64,000 nt of DNA from Gammaproteobacteria bacterium (lineage in GTDB: Bacteria > Pseudomonadota > Gammaproteobacteria > Burkholderiales > Rhodocyclaceae). The notes under the pieces were generated by a model that had not been told where the DNA came from, did no database searches, and saw only the letters and a program-made list of their open reading frames with translations. Each line of letters begins with the position of its first letter. Positions within the stretch are counted from its first letter, which is position 1. Of this stretch, positions 8,543 to 16,972 are shown piece by piece. Location of the stretch: assembly GCA_018825305.1 (NCBI GenBank), contig JAHJEO010000027.1:62001-126000 (forward strand), given 5' to 3'. The translations under genes and the position numbers were made by a program.

Positions 8543-9673
8543 CTAGACGGAAATCCGCCCCATGTAGGCCCGCACGATCGCGTGGTACTGCGGGTCCATC
8601 ATCAGAAAGGAGTCGTGGCCGAAGTTCGAAGCCACCTCGGCATAGGCCACATGCTGGCCGTTATGCACCAGCGCATTGACGATCTCGCGGCTGCGCGTCG
8701 GCGAGAAGCGCCAGTCGGTGGAGAAGGACACGACCAGAAACTTCGCCGTGGCCCGAGCCAGCGCCGCGGCAAGATTGCCCTGCGTGGCATGCGAGGGGTC
8801 GAAGTAGTCGAGCGCCTTGGTCATCAGCAGGTAGGTGTTGGCATCGAACCAGCTGGCGAACTTGTCGCCCTGGTAGCGCAGGTAGGACTCGATCTCGAAC
8901 TCGACGCCGAAGCCGTAGCCAATGGTGTCGTGCTTGAGCTTGCGGCCGAATTTCTCGGCCATCTGGTCGTCCGACAGGTAGGTGATGTGGCCGAGCATGC
9001 GCGCCAGCCGCAGGCCGCGCGCTGGCTTGGTGTTGTGCCGGTAGAAGTCGCCGCCGTGGAAATCCGGATCGGTCAGGATGGCCTGGCGGGCGACGTCGTT
9101 GAAGGCGATGTTCTCGGCCGTGAGACGGGGCGCCGCGGCGATCACGCCGGCGTGGCGCACGCGGCTCGGCAGGTCGATGGTCCATTGCAGCGCCTGCATG
9201 CCGCCGAGGCTGCCGCCGACCACCGCCGCCCAGGCGTCGATGCCGAGGCGGTCGGCCAGGCGCGCCTGCGCCTGCACCCAGTCCTCGACCGTGACCAGCG
9301 GAAACTCCGCGCCCCAGGGATGTCCGGTGGCGGGGTTGATCGTCGCCGGGCCGGTCGAGCCGTGGCAGCCGCCGAGGTTGTTCAGCCCGACGACGAAGAA
9401 TTTTTCGGTGTCGATCGGCTTGCCGGGGCCGATCATGTTGTCCCACCAGCCCAGGGTTTCCTTGATCCGCTCCGGATCGGTGTAGCCGGCGACGTGCTGG
9501 TGGCCCGACAGCGCATGGCAGATCAGGATGGCGTTCGACTTCGCGGCATTGAGCGTGCCGTAGGTCTCATACACCAGCTCATAGGCCGGCACGACGGCAC
9601 CGCTCTTCAGCTTGAGCGGTTCGTCGAAGCGGGCGCGCTGCGCCGAGACATTTCCTACGCTATGTGCACTCAT
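8543..9673 (-). CDS. metX: Homoserine O-acyltransferase MetX
   Basis: First committed enzyme of methionine synthesis, acylating homoserine from acyl-CoA. It has 376 residues with an alpha/beta-hydrolase fold. The nucleophile elbow is [21 protein letters not shown] supplies the Asp and NFGHDSFL the His. Whether it uses acetyl-CoA or succinyl-CoA cannot be settled by eye. The leader carries a SAM-II-type aptamer and a terminator, implying repression when SAM is plentiful. metW follows in the same transcript. Confidence 0.95.
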   Translation of the reverse strand: MSAHSVGNVSAQRARFDEPLKLKSGAVVPAYELVYETYGTLNAAKSNAILICHALSGHQHVAGYTDPERIKETLGWWDNMIGPGKPIDTEKFFVVGLNNLGGCHGSTGPATINPATGHPWGAEFPLVTVEDWVQAQARLADRLGIDAWAAVVGGSLGGMQALQWTIDLPSRVRHAGVIAAAPRLTAENIAFNDVARQAILTDPDFHGGDFYRHNTKPARGLRLARMLGHITYLSDDQMAEKFGRKLKHDTIGYGFGVEFEIESYLRYQGDKFASWFDANTYLLMTKALDYFDPSHATQGNLAAALARATAKFLVVSFSTDWRFSPTRSREIVNALVHNGQHVAYAEVASNFGHDSFLMMDPQYHAIVRAYMGRISV

Positions 9674-9686
9674 GGTTCCCGAAACG

Positions 9687-9719
9687 AAAAAACCCGGTCG
9701 GCTGTTGGCTCGGACCGGG
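9687..9719 (-). terminator. Intrinsic terminator in the metX leader
   Basis: On the minus strand, CCCGGTC and GACCGGG pair around a 13-base loop and are followed by six T residues. It lies between the SAM-II-like aptamer and the metX ATG, so it can act as a transcription attenuator. Confidence 0.85.
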
Positions 9720-9733
9720 CTTCGTTTGACGCC

Positions 9734-9790
9734 TGCCTCGCTTTAGCCGCATTTGTTAAGCGCCCGCAATCAGAGATAAATCGGCGCTGG
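9734..9790 (-). promoter_or_regulatory. SAM-II riboswitch aptamer upstream of metX
   Basis: Read on the minus strand, the segment matches the SAM-II aptamer in order: P1 arm AGCGCC, then GATTTA, then ATTGC, the second P1 arm GGCGCT (perfect complement of the first), and the 3' block AAATGCGGCTAAA ending in AGG. SAM-II aptamers are known upstream of metX/metA-type genes in proteobacteria. Here a terminator hairpin follows within about 20 bases. Plus-strand arms are at 9783-9788 and 9759-9764. Confidence 0.88.
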
Positions 9791-9827
9791 GGGTGAAGAT
9801 TACGTCGGGACCGCGGCCCTTGTCAAA

Positions 9828-11579
9828 TCACAGCCGCTCCATCAGTTCGCGGATGCGCTCCGGCTCGTCCTGGCGCAACAGCCGGGCGACCTTGCTGCCG
9901 AGCTGCTCGGCATCGGCCATCACCACCTGCTGCTTGACCTCGAGGATCTGGGTCGGATGCATGGAGAACTGGCGCAGGCCCATGCCGAGCAGCAGATGTG
10001 TCAGCTTCGGGTCGCCGGCCATTTCGCCGCAGATCGCCACCGGGACCTCGGCGCGCGCGCCAGCCTGGATGGTCCCGGCGATCAGCCGCAGCACCGCCGG
10101 ATGCAGCGGATCGAAAAGGTGTGAAACGGCCTCGTCGGTACGGTCGATCGCCAGGGTGTACTGGATCAGGTCGTTGGTGCCGATGGAGAGGAAGCGCAGT
10201 CGCTTGAGGAAGGGGCCGACCACCAGCGCGGCGGCCGGAATCTCGATCATGCCGCCGACCTCGACGCCTTCGTCGAACTTGACGCGCTCTTCGCGCAGCT
10301 GCGCCTTGGCCATTTCGAGCAGACCCAGCGTCTGCTCGATCTCGGCGACATGGGTCAGCATCGGCACCAAGATGCGCACGTAGCCAAACTGGGAGGCGCG
10401 CAACAGGGCGCGCAACTGGGTCATGAACAATTGCGGCTCGGCCAGGCAATAGCGGATGGCACGCAGGCCCAGCGCCGGGTTGGGTTCCTGCCGCTCGGCG
10501 CCGCCGAGGTTCTTCAGCGCGCGGGCCTGCTTGTCGGCGCCGATGTCGAGCGTGCGAATGGTCACCGGCTTGCCGGCCATGCCCTTGGCGACGCTGCGAT
10601 AGGCCTCGAACTGCTCGTCCTCGGTAGGCAGCTCGTCGCGGTTCATGAACAGGTATTCGGTGCGGAACAGGCCGATCCCGGCCGCGTCTACTTCCTTGGC
10701 CTGGCTGACATCCTGCGGCAATTCGATGTTGGCCTGCAGCGCGACGTCCTCGCCGTCGAGCGTCGCCGCCTTGGCCGTCTTGAGACGCTTGAGCTTGGAG
10801 CGTTCGAGTTCGAGCTCGCTCTTGCGCAGCCGGTATTCCTCGAGCACGCGTGGATCGGGCTCGACGATCAGCACGCCGCGGCTGCCGTCGATGATCAGCA
10901 GGTCGTTGTCGCGCACCAGCGGCCGGGCGTGGTGCAGGCCGACCACGGCGGGAATGGCCAGGCTGCGGGCAACGATGGCGGTGTGCGAAGTCGAGCCGCC
11001 GAGGTCGGTAACGAAGCCGCCGATCTTGAGGTTCTTGAACTGGATGGTATCGGCGGGCGAGAGGTCGTGGGCGACGATGATGAGGTCGCAGTCCTCCTTG
11101 TCGGCTGCCTTGCTGCGCCGGCCCAGCTTGCGCGGCTGGCCGGTGAGCACCTTGAGCACACGCTCGACCACCTGCACGATGTCCTGGCGACGCTCGCGCA
11201 GGTAGGCGTCGTCGATCTCGTCGAAGTGGCCGACCAGCTGCTCCATCTGCTGCACCAGCGCCCACTCGGCGTTGCAGCGGCGTTCCTCGATCAGCTGCCG
11301 TGGCGCCTCCGACAGCAACGGATCGGCGAGGATCATGGCATGGATATCGACGAATACCGCCAGCTCGGCCGGTGCTCCGGCGGCGCTGGCCTCTTCGTGC
11401 AGGGAGGCCAGTTCGGCCTGCACCGTACTCAGCGCCAGGTCGAAGCGCGCCACTTCCATCGGCACGTCGCGCTCGCGGATGGTCTGGTGCGCCACCTCCA
11501 GCGTGGTGTGCGAAACCAGGTGGGCACGGCCGATGGCGATGCCTTGCGAGACTGCCTGCCCGTGCAGCGAAAACGTCAC
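9828..11579 (-). CDS. ptsI: Phosphoenolpyruvate-protein phosphotransferase (PTS enzyme I)
   Basis: Takes phosphate from PEP and passes it to HPr. 583 residues, normal length. The phospho-His is in GGSTSHTAIVARSLAIP, the PEP-binding region in GLFRTEYLFMNR, and the catalytic Cys in ICGEMAGD. Its ATG overlaps the ptsH stop as ATGA. With ptsH and a mannose-type EIIA but no sugar permease EIIB/EIIC visible nearby, the set looks like a regulatory PTS as known in betaproteobacteria. Confidence 0.95.
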   Translation of the reverse strand: MTFSLHGQAVSQGIAIGRAHLVSHTTLEVAHQTIRERDVPMEVARFDLALSTVQAELASLHEEASAAGAPAELAVFVDIHAMILADPLLSEAPRQLIEERRCNAEWALVQQMEQLVGHFDEIDDAYLRERRQDIVQVVERVLKVLTGQPRKLGRRSKAADKEDCDLIIVAHDLSPADTIQFKNLKIGGFVTDLGGSTSHTAIVARSLAIPAVVGLHHARPLVRDNDLLIIDGSRGVLIVEPDPRVLEEYRLRKSELELERSKLKRLKTAKAATLDGEDVALQANIELPQDVSQAKEVDAAGIGLFRTEYLFMNRDELPTEDEQFEAYRSVAKGMAGKPVTIRTLDIGADKQARALKNLGGAERQEPNPALGLRAIRYCLAEPQLFMTQLRALLRASQFGYVRILVPMLTHVAEIEQTLGLLEMAKAQLREERVKFDEGVEVGGMIEIPAAALVVGPFLKRLRFLSIGTNDLIQYTLAIDRTDEAVSHLFDPLHPAVLRLIAGTIQAGARAEVPVAICGEMAGDPKLTHLLLGMGLRQFSMHPTQILEVKQQVVMADAEQLGSKVARLLRQDEPERIRELMERL

Positions 11580-11845
11580 TCGTCTTCCCCGAAGCGCTCG
11601 GCGACCAGCCGGGCCAGCGCTTCCGCCGCTTCGACATCCAGCTCGCCCTCGGTGTCGATGATGACCTTGGAGCCGCGGCCGGCGGCGAGCATCATCACCC
11701 CCATGATGCTCTTGGCGTTGATGCGGCGATTCCCCTTCTCCATCCAGACCTCGCAGGGAAAGGTGCCGGCGAGCTGGGTGAGGCGAGCCGAGGCTCGGGC
11801 ATGCAGCCCAAGTTTGTTGACGATTTCGACTTCGATGCGCGGCAT
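11576..11845 (-). CDS. ptsH: Phosphocarrier protein HPr
   Basis: Small cytoplasmic phosphocarrier of 89 residues. His15 in NKLGLHARAS is the site phosphorylated by enzyme I. The regulatory serine region, INAKSIMGVMML, is also present. It is placed six bases after the EIIA stop and overlaps ptsI by four bases, so the three PTS genes are one unit. Confidence 0.95.
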   Translation of the reverse strand: MPRIEVEIVNKLGLHARASARLTQLAGTFPCEVWMEKGNRRINAKSIMGVMMLAAGRGSKVIIDTEGELDVEAAEALARLVAERFGEDE

Positions 11846-11851
11846 GACGGG

Positions 11852-12241
11852 TCAGTGGGTGAGCATGTTGATCACGCCGTCGCGCCCGCCGCTGACGGCC
11901 TTGGCGACCAGCGTCGCCATGTCCTTCTCGCGGTAGTTGAGCGCGCGCAGCAACATCGGCAGGTTGACCCCGGCCACGCCCTCGATGCGGCCCGGTTCGA
12001 GCAGTTTCGTCGCGAGGTTCGACGGCGAGGCGCCATAGATATCGGTCATCACCAGCACACCCTCACCACTGTCGATGCAGGCCAGCAGTTGCCTGGCCAG
12101 CGGCAGGGCGTCGAGCGGGTCGTCCTGGGCGGTGAGGCCGAGCTGGGCGATTTGCGGCGGCCGCTTGTTGAGCACATGGCAGGCGCACTGGATCAGCGAC
12201 TCGCCGTAGGTGCTGTGGGTGAGGAGAAACAGGCCGATCAT
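11852..12241 (-). CDS. PTS EIIA component, mannose type
   Basis: Protein of 129 residues that accepts phosphate from HPr on a histidine near the N-terminus (FLLTHSTYGES). VMTDIYGASPSN is the conserved EIIA-Man loop. Standing alone without EIIB and EIIC, it probably senses PTS phosphorylation rather than driving sugar uptake. It starts 12 bases after the small membrane-protein gene. Confidence 0.9.
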   Translation of the reverse strand: MIGLFLLTHSTYGESLIQCACHVLNKRPPQIAQLGLTAQDDPLDALPLARQLLACIDSGEGVLVMTDIYGASPSNLATKLLEPGRIEGVAGVNLPMLLRALNYREKDMATLVAKAVSGGRDGVINMLTH

Positions 12242-12253
12242 GATGGGCGGATT

Positions 12254-12439
12254 CTAGCGGAAAGCCAGCCAGGCCACCGCCGCCAGCGCCGCCAGCGCGA
12301 AGCCCCAGGCGAGGCGTGCCGCCAGCGCCGACTTTCTTGCCTCCGCCTCGACCTCGGCATCGACCATGCGCCGCAGCCGGCGCAGGACGGCGATGCCGAC
12401 GGTGCGGCGGACGTTGCGCTCCATGTCGGCATCGCTCAC
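12254..12439 (-). CDS. Small single-pass membrane protein after apbE
   Basis: Protein of 61 residues with a basic N-terminal half (RRLRRMVDAEVEAEARK) and one C-terminal hydrophobic helix (WGFALAALAAVAWLAF). I chose the GTG at 12439 because it overlaps the apbE stop as GTGA, the coupling seen elsewhere in this operon; an ATG at 12424 is the alternative. A degenerate copy of the dispersed word encodes ARKSALAARLA just before the membrane helix. No function recognised; its position suggests association with the ApbE-like lipoprotein. Confidence 0.6.
   Translation of the reverse strand: MSDADMERNVRRTVGIAVLRRLRRMVDAEVEAEARKSALAARLAWGFALAALAAVAWLAFR
12316..12339 (-). repeat. Dispersed word, copy 3 (degenerate)
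   Basis: Plus strand GTGCCGCCAGCGCCGAC then TTTCTTG: the T-run is interrupted by a C but the remaining 17 bases are identical to the best copies. It lies in the coding region of the small membrane protein. Confidence 0.65.
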
Positions 12440-13521
12440 GGCGCGGCTCCCGCCACGAAGGTCAGGCGCGGGCGCAATGCGTCCGTCACCTCGACGTGGC
12501 CGGCGGCGTCGACGCGCAGCACCTGCGTGATGTCGAGCTTCGTCGCCAGGCGCCGCCAGTCGGCGCCGGCGACGAACAGCGGCTTGCTCGCCACGTCCGA
12601 CCACAGGCCGGCCTTGCCGTCGCCGCGCGGCGCGATCAGCACCGTCAGCGCCTGGGTGCCGACGGCGGGTTCGGCGCTGCGCGGGTCGAGCAGGTGGCTG
12701 TAGCGGCGGCCATCAAGCTCGAAGTAGCGCTGGTAGTCGCCGGAGGTGCCGATGGCCTCGCCGTCCTTGAGGTCGAGCGTGGCCAGCGGCTCGCTCTTGC
12801 GCGGGTGCTGGATGCCGACGCGCCATGGCTGGCCGCCCTTGGCTCCCAGCGCCAGCACGTTGCCGCCGATGTTGATCAGCGCGTTGTGGATGCCGGCCGC
12901 ATTGAGGATCGCAGCTGCGCGGTCGAGGGCGACGCCCTTAAGATAGCCGCCGAAGTCGAGCGCCACGGAAAAGTTATGCGAAGCGGTATCCAGTCGGACG
13001 GTGCTGGCGATACGGCGGCCCTGGACCGCCAGCCTGGCAATCGACGGCTTCGCCTTGCGCAAGGCGTCGAGCGTCGCCGCATCCGGAAGCTGCGGCTTGA
13101 ACTCTTCGTCGTGGAAACCCCAGAGTTTCACCAGCGCGCCGATGCCCGGGTCGAACAGGTATTCGCCCCGGGCCGCCAGCGCCTGGGCCTCGACGATCAG
13201 CGCTGCCAGCTCTTCCGAGACCTCATGCGGCCGGCCGGCGGCAATGGCATCGTTGAGCGCGGTGAGCTCCGATGGCTTCCATGCGTGGTAGCTGCGATGC
13301 AGGCGGTCAAATTCGCGCAGCACGGCGGCTGTCGCAGCACGGGCGGCGGTTTCGTCCCCGCCCCACACCAGCACTTCGACGCGGGTGCCGAAGACGAAGG
13401 ATTCCTGGCCATGCACCCGCTCGCCGCCGCAGCCGGCGAGAGCCAGCAACAGCAGGAATGAGGCCGCCAGCCGCCGCAAGCTATTCCGCGTCCGGCTGGG
13501 CCGCTGGCTGCGCCGCGGCAA
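12436..13521 (-). CDS. apbE: ApbE-family FAD:protein FMN transferase lipoprotein
   Basis: Periplasmic enzyme that attaches FMN to threonines of flavoproteins. The N-terminus has a lipoprotein signal ending LLALAGCGG. Family blocks are GTRVEVLVWG near the start, LDFGGYLKGVALDRA, NIGGNVLALG with the metal-binding region, and TSGDYQRYFE. As given, 361 residues starting at the ATG at 13521, which overlaps maiA by 41 bases; a TTG at 13479, just after the maiA stop, would give a more usual signal peptide (RRLAASFLLLLALAGC). The client flavoprotein is not in the window. Confidence 0.88.
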   Translation of the reverse strand: MPRRSQRPSRTRNSLRRLAASFLLLLALAGCGGERVHGQESFVFGTRVEVLVWGGDETAARAATAAVLREFDRLHRSYHAWKPSELTALNDAIAAGRPHEVSEELAALIVEAQALAARGEYLFDPGIGALVKLWGFHDEEFKPQLPDAATLDALRKAKPSIARLAVQGRRIASTVRLDTASHNFSVALDFGGYLKGVALDRAAAILNAAGIHNALINIGGNVLALGAKGGQPWRVGIQHPRKSEPLATLDLKDGEAIGTSGDYQRYFELDGRRYSHLLDPRSAEPAVGTQALTVLIAPRGDGKAGLWSDVASKPLFVAGADWRRLATKLDITQVLRVDAAGHVEVTDALRPRLTFVAGAAP

Positions 13522-14125
13522 AGGCCGGCAGTGTCAGGCAATGGCGCTCGATGGACGCGATCAGCGGAAACGGCGCAAGATCGACGCCGAAACGATGGGC
13601 GTTGAATACCTGCGGCACCAGACAGACGTCGGCCAGCGTCACGGCATCTCCGATGCAATGACTGCCATTGCTCCCCAGGCGCTGCAGCAGCGCCTCGATG
13701 CCGGTGAAGGCCTCGTGGATGCCGATGCGGACCCACTCGTTGGTCGCGTCCGTGCTGGCACCGAATTGCGCGGCCAGGCGCTTGAAGATGCGCGGCGTGT
13801 TGAGCGGATGCAGGTCGGCCACCACATGCAGGGCGATTTCACGCGCATGCGCACGCGCCAAAGGTGCCTGCGGCAACAGCGGTGGCTCGGGATACAGCTC
13901 GTCGAGGTATTCGAGGATCGCCAGCGACTGGCTGATGACATCACCCTCGGTCTCCAGGCTGGGCACGCCCGCGGTTGGATTGACGGCCAGATAGTCCGGC
14001 TGCAGGTGCTGGCCGCCATCCCTGAGCAGATGCACGTAGGCGTACTCGACCGGGATGTTCTTCAGCGCGATGGCGATGCGCACGCGATAGGCGGCGGTCG
14101 AGCGCCAGTAGGTATGGAGTTTCAT
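13481..14125 (-). CDS. maiA: Maleylacetoacetate isomerase / zeta-class GST
   Basis: Glutathione-dependent isomerase of 214 residues. The start MKLHTYWRSTAAYRVRIA carries the catalytic zeta-class serine motif (RSTAAYRVR), and the thioredoxin-like domain continues to AGVPSLE, with ISQSLAILEYLDE binding glutathione. The ATG overlaps the gshA stop as ATGA. Its location beside gshA fits glutathione dependence. No tyrosine degradation genes are visible, so the substrate could be another maleyl compound. Confidence 0.85.
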   Translation of the reverse strand: MKLHTYWRSTAAYRVRIAIALKNIPVEYAYVHLLRDGGQHLQPDYLAVNPTAGVPSLETEGDVISQSLAILEYLDELYPEPPLLPQAPLARAHAREIALHVVADLHPLNTPRIFKRLAAQFGASTDATNEWVRIGIHEAFTGIEALLQRLGSNGSHCIGDAVTLADVCLVPQVFNAHRFGVDLAPFPLIASIERHCLTLPAFAAAQPAAQPDAE

Positions 14126-15426
14126 GGCGTTTCCTCCGGGGCGGCGGTGGCAGTTTCCTCGAGCTCGATGGCGGCCGCCAGCAAGGCGAGGCGCGCCACC
14201 ACGCCGTAGGCATAGAAGCGATTGGGCGCGGCGTCGGGCGCCAACGTGGCATCGGGCAGGGTGCAGCCGGTCTCGAAATCGAGCGGCTTGAAGTGCATGC
14301 CGGGGGCGTTGAGGTTCTCGTCGATGCCGCGCTGGGTATTGACGCGGTAGAAACCGCCGACGACGTAGTGGTCGATCATGTACACCACCGGTTCGGCAGT
14401 GCCGGCGTCCACTGTCTCGACCGTCGGCACACCCTCCTGGATGATGACCTCGGTCACCGCCATGCCTTCCTTGACCACCGCCATCTTGTTGCGCTGCTTG
14501 CGATTGAGGTCCTTCACCTCGCTGGCGTCCTTCACCGTCATGATGCCCATGCCGTAAGTGCCGGCGTCGGCCTTGACGATGACGAAGGGCTGGCGGTCGA
14601 TGCCGTATTCCTTGTACTTGGCGCGGATGCGGTAGAGCAGGGTATCGACGTTGGAAGCGAGGCATTCCTCGCCGGCGCGCTCCTGGAAATTGATCTTGCC
14701 GCAAACCTCGTATTCCGGATTGATCAGCCAGGGGTCGATCTGCAGTTCGCGGGCCAGGTCGTTGGCGACTTCCTGGTAGGCGCGGAAGTGGCGCGACTTG
14801 CGCCGCACGTGCCAGCCGGCATGCAGCGGCGGCAGCACGAACTGGTCGTCGAGGCCCCTGAGGATTTCCGGCACGCCGCCGGAGAGGTCGTTGTTGAGCA
14901 GGATCGAGCAGGGATCGAAGCCGTCCAGCCCGAGCCGGCGGCCACCGGCGCCGATGCGCTTGACCGGCTCCAGCGTCAGCTGCTCGCCGTTCGGCAGGTC
15001 GAGTACGGTCGGCCGCGTGATCTCCGGCAGCAGCGTGCCGACGCGCACCTCGATGCCGGCGTGGCGCAGCAGCAGCGCCAGGCGCGCGACGTTCATCAGG
15101 TAATACTGGTTGCGGGTGTGGTTTTCCGGGATCAGCAGGAAGCGCTTCGCCTCGGGGCAGACCTTCTCGATCGCCGCCGCTGCCGCCTGCACGCACAGCG
15201 GCAGGAACTTGGCGTTGAGGTTATTGAAACCGCCGGGAAACAGGTTGGTGTCGACCGGCGCCAGCTTGTAACCGGCGTTGCGCAGGTCGACCGAGGCATA
15301 GAAGGGCGGCGCATGGTCGAGCCAGTTGCTGCGCAGCCATTGCTCGATGGTGGTCTCGGCTTCGAGAAAGCGCTTTTCCAGCGCCAGCAGGGGGCCGGTC
15401 AGGGCCGTGGTGAGATGGGGAACCAT
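14122..15426 (-). CDS. gshA: Glutamate-cysteine ligase (Thiobacillus/ferroox-type GshA)
   Basis: First step of glutathione synthesis. At 434 residues it resembles the ATP-grasp-like GshA family of beta- and acidithiobacilli rather than E. coli GshA. Recognisable blocks: PPFYASVDLRNAGYK, DTNLFPGGFNN, PENHTRNQYY, KADAGTYGMGIM and GGFYRVNTQRG. It heads the minus-strand string running to ptsI. In most betaproteobacteria gshB follows; here maiA and apbE take that place. A structured repeat lies immediately upstream. Confidence 0.9.
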   Translation of the reverse strand: MVPHLTTALTGPLLALEKRFLEAETTIEQWLRSNWLDHAPPFYASVDLRNAGYKLAPVDTNLFPGGFNNLNAKFLPLCVQAAAAAIEKVCPEAKRFLLIPENHTRNQYYLMNVARLALLLRHAGIEVRVGTLLPEITRPTVLDLPNGEQLTLEPVKRIGAGGRRLGLDGFDPCSILLNNDLSGGVPEILRGLDDQFVLPPLHAGWHVRRKSRHFRAYQEVANDLARELQIDPWLINPEYEVCGKINFQERAGEECLASNVDTLLYRIRAKYKEYGIDRQPFVIVKADAGTYGMGIMTVKDASEVKDLNRKQRNKMAVVKEGMAVTEVIIQEGVPTVETVDAGTAEPVVYMIDHYVVGGFYRVNTQRGIDENLNAPGMHFKPLDFETGCTLPDATLAPDAAPNRFYAYGVVARLALLAAAIELEETATAAPEETP

Positions 15427-15512
15427 GGTGTGATCATATCAGTTGCGCCACCGCGCTTTGCACCATCCATGGGGCTGGAAACCTCTTGTTCGGAGGGGTC
15501 TTGGTGTGCGCC

Positions 15513-15609
15513 AAGGGCGGCGGGTAAGCGGCACTGCTCATGTCCCCCGAAGCGTGCTGCGCCCGCTTCTCCGCCTTTACTTCGCTGTGCCGCTTACCCA
15601 CCACCCTTG
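15513..15609 (+). repeat. Stem-closed intergenic element, copy A
   Basis: Perfect 13-bp inverted arms GGGTAAGCGGCAC (15522-15534) and GTGCCGCTTACCC (15587-15599), extended outward with two mismatches. Inside are the conserved blocks GCTCATGTC-CCCG and CTTTACTTCGCT and a smaller hairpin GAAGCG/CGCTTC. It shares only the inner blocks with copies B and C, while the closing stems differ. It lies between gshA and the methyltransferase gene, where no gene is otherwise seen (15427-15670). Confidence 0.8.
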
Positions 15610-15670
15610 TGGGACACGCCGGTGCCTTGCCGGATTCGGCCGGCGACAATGCTTGCCGCTACGACAAACC

Positions 15671-16825
15671 TTATATCAGCCCGCGCACCTCGAACTGCGT
15701 GAAATCCTCGGGCAGCAGGGTCTGCTCCAGGCTGCGCTGGGTAAACAGGAAGCGGCCGTCGCAAACAAATCCGAGCTCGTGCCAGTCCACCTCGTTCAGC
15801 AATGCGGCCAGGTGGGCCACGTCGATGTCGCGGCGGTGCGGAAACAGGGCGAGGATGGCGCCGTCGTAGTTGTTGCAGGAGTGGACGAAGAAAGGCCGGG
15901 CATTGCGCGTCTTGTGATTGACATAGACACGCGGCGCCTCCGACACATGGTGGCGCCGCCCCCACTTCCACCAGTTGGATTCGTCGAACCGCGCCACCCG
16001 CCGCGCCAGCAGGCGCTCCTTGTGCTGCTCCAGCCAGGGCAGCGGGGCGTCGAAGATCATGCGCCGCGTCGTGCCGCTGGTGGCCGTCTTCGAGCAGACA
16101 AAATCGGCGTTGCCAAGCTCGGCATTGGTGAATATCTCGTCGGCGCCCGACACCGCGCCGACCCGCACGGCGAAGACGCTGGCCAGCGGCACGCTGTAGA
16201 TGCCCCGCGTCAGCAACAACTGGCCGCCGGCCAGCACCATGCGGCGGCCATCCTTCAGGCGATGCGACATGTCGCCCTTCTCGAAGCGCCAGATCGCGCA
16301 GTTGGGCGCGGCGCCGTGAAATATCCTGGTGTCGCCGAGGTCCTCGAAGTCGGTGATGGTGCCCTGCTCGAACAGCCAGGTATTGAGCCGCGCCGCGCTC
16401 GTTGCCTTGAGAAAGTCGCGCGGCGTGATGAAGATCAGCTCGCCGCCCGGATCGAGGTGTCGCACGCATTTCTCGATGAAGTGCAGGTAGAGGTTGGCAT
16501 GGCCGTCGAGCAGCCGCGAGTCGAGCCTGATGCGCGTCGCCGCCAGGATGTCGCGCGAGCGGACGTAGGGCGGGTTGCCGATGACGGTAGCGAAACGATC
16601 GTCCGCCGGCCAGGCGAAGAAATCGACGTTATGCGCCTCCGGCGGACAGTGCGCTGCGTCCAGCTCGACCGCCACGCAGCCGTCGATGCAGGACGAGAAG
16701 GCACCGTTGCCGCACGCCGGGTCGAGCACGCGACCGCCGTTGCGACGCAGCGCCAGCATGCGCTCGACGATGGCGGGCGGCGTGAACACCTGGCCGAGGG
16801 TGGTGATGTCGTGGGTCGTGGTCAT
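15671..16825 (-). CDS. N6-adenine DNA methyltransferase, orphan
   Basis: Protein of 384 residues. LGQVFTPPAIVERML is the typical opening of adenine methylases, VLDPACGNGAF the SAM motif and GNPPYVRSRD the catalytic NPPY motif. The C-terminal half would hold the target-recognition domain. No restriction endonuclease gene lies beside it (TerB-like protein on one side, gshA on the other), so it may be an orphan epigenetic enzyme or half of a lost system. It lies between element copy A and a copy of the dispersed word. Confidence 0.85.
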   Translation of the reverse strand: MTTTHDITTLGQVFTPPAIVERMLALRRNGGRVLDPACGNGAFSSCIDGCVAVELDAAHCPPEAHNVDFFAWPADDRFATVIGNPPYVRSRDILAATRIRLDSRLLDGHANLYLHFIEKCVRHLDPGGELIFITPRDFLKATSAARLNTWLFEQGTITDFEDLGDTRIFHGAAPNCAIWRFEKGDMSHRLKDGRRMVLAGGQLLLTRGIYSVPLASVFAVRVGAVSGADEIFTNAELGNADFVCSKTATSGTTRRMIFDAPLPWLEQHKERLLARRVARFDESNWWKWGRRHHVSEAPRVYVNHKTRNARPFFVHSCNNYDGAILALFPHRRDIDVAHLAALLNEVDWHELGFVCDGRFLFTQRSLEQTLLPEDFTQFEVRGLI

Positions 16826-16904
16826 GGGCAGATCCGCAGGGTGCGCAATTATCGTTGCAATCGCCTCGACCCACTAGCCCAAGGCAGGAATGGCGCCGCT
16901 CGCC

Positions 16905-16927
16905 GTGCCGCTACCGCCGACTTTTTG
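16905..16927 (-). repeat. Dispersed word, copy 4 (upstream of TerB-like gene)
   Basis: Plus strand GTGCCGCTACCGCCGAC then TTTTTG; two differences from consensus in the middle. It is intergenic, about 45 bases before the start of the TerB-like gene. Confidence 0.7.
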
Positions 16928-16972
16928 CGGCCGGCTAGAATGGATGGCCATCAAGCGACACGACACCACGAC

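Noticed and set aside
9775-9790. ATAAATCGGCGCTGGGG looked like another copy of the dispersed word
   Set aside because: These bases are the P1 arm and adjacent loop of the SAM-II aptamer, and the resemblance stops after GCTGG.
8180-9796. Long plus-strand open frame opposite metW and metX
   Set aside because: Arg/Pro/His-rich translation with no motif; the minus strand carries two confident genes.
13481-15196. A minus-strand frame joining maiA to upstream sequence as a possible fusion
   Set aside because: Upstream of MKLHTYW the translation is out of frame with gshA and low-complexity; the ATGA overlap gives a normal two-gene arrangement.
15443-16972. Long plus-strand open frame leading into the TerB-like gene
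   Set aside because: It is antisense to the methyltransferase gene in high-GC DNA; the translation has no domain until MIASIKDFF at 16973.
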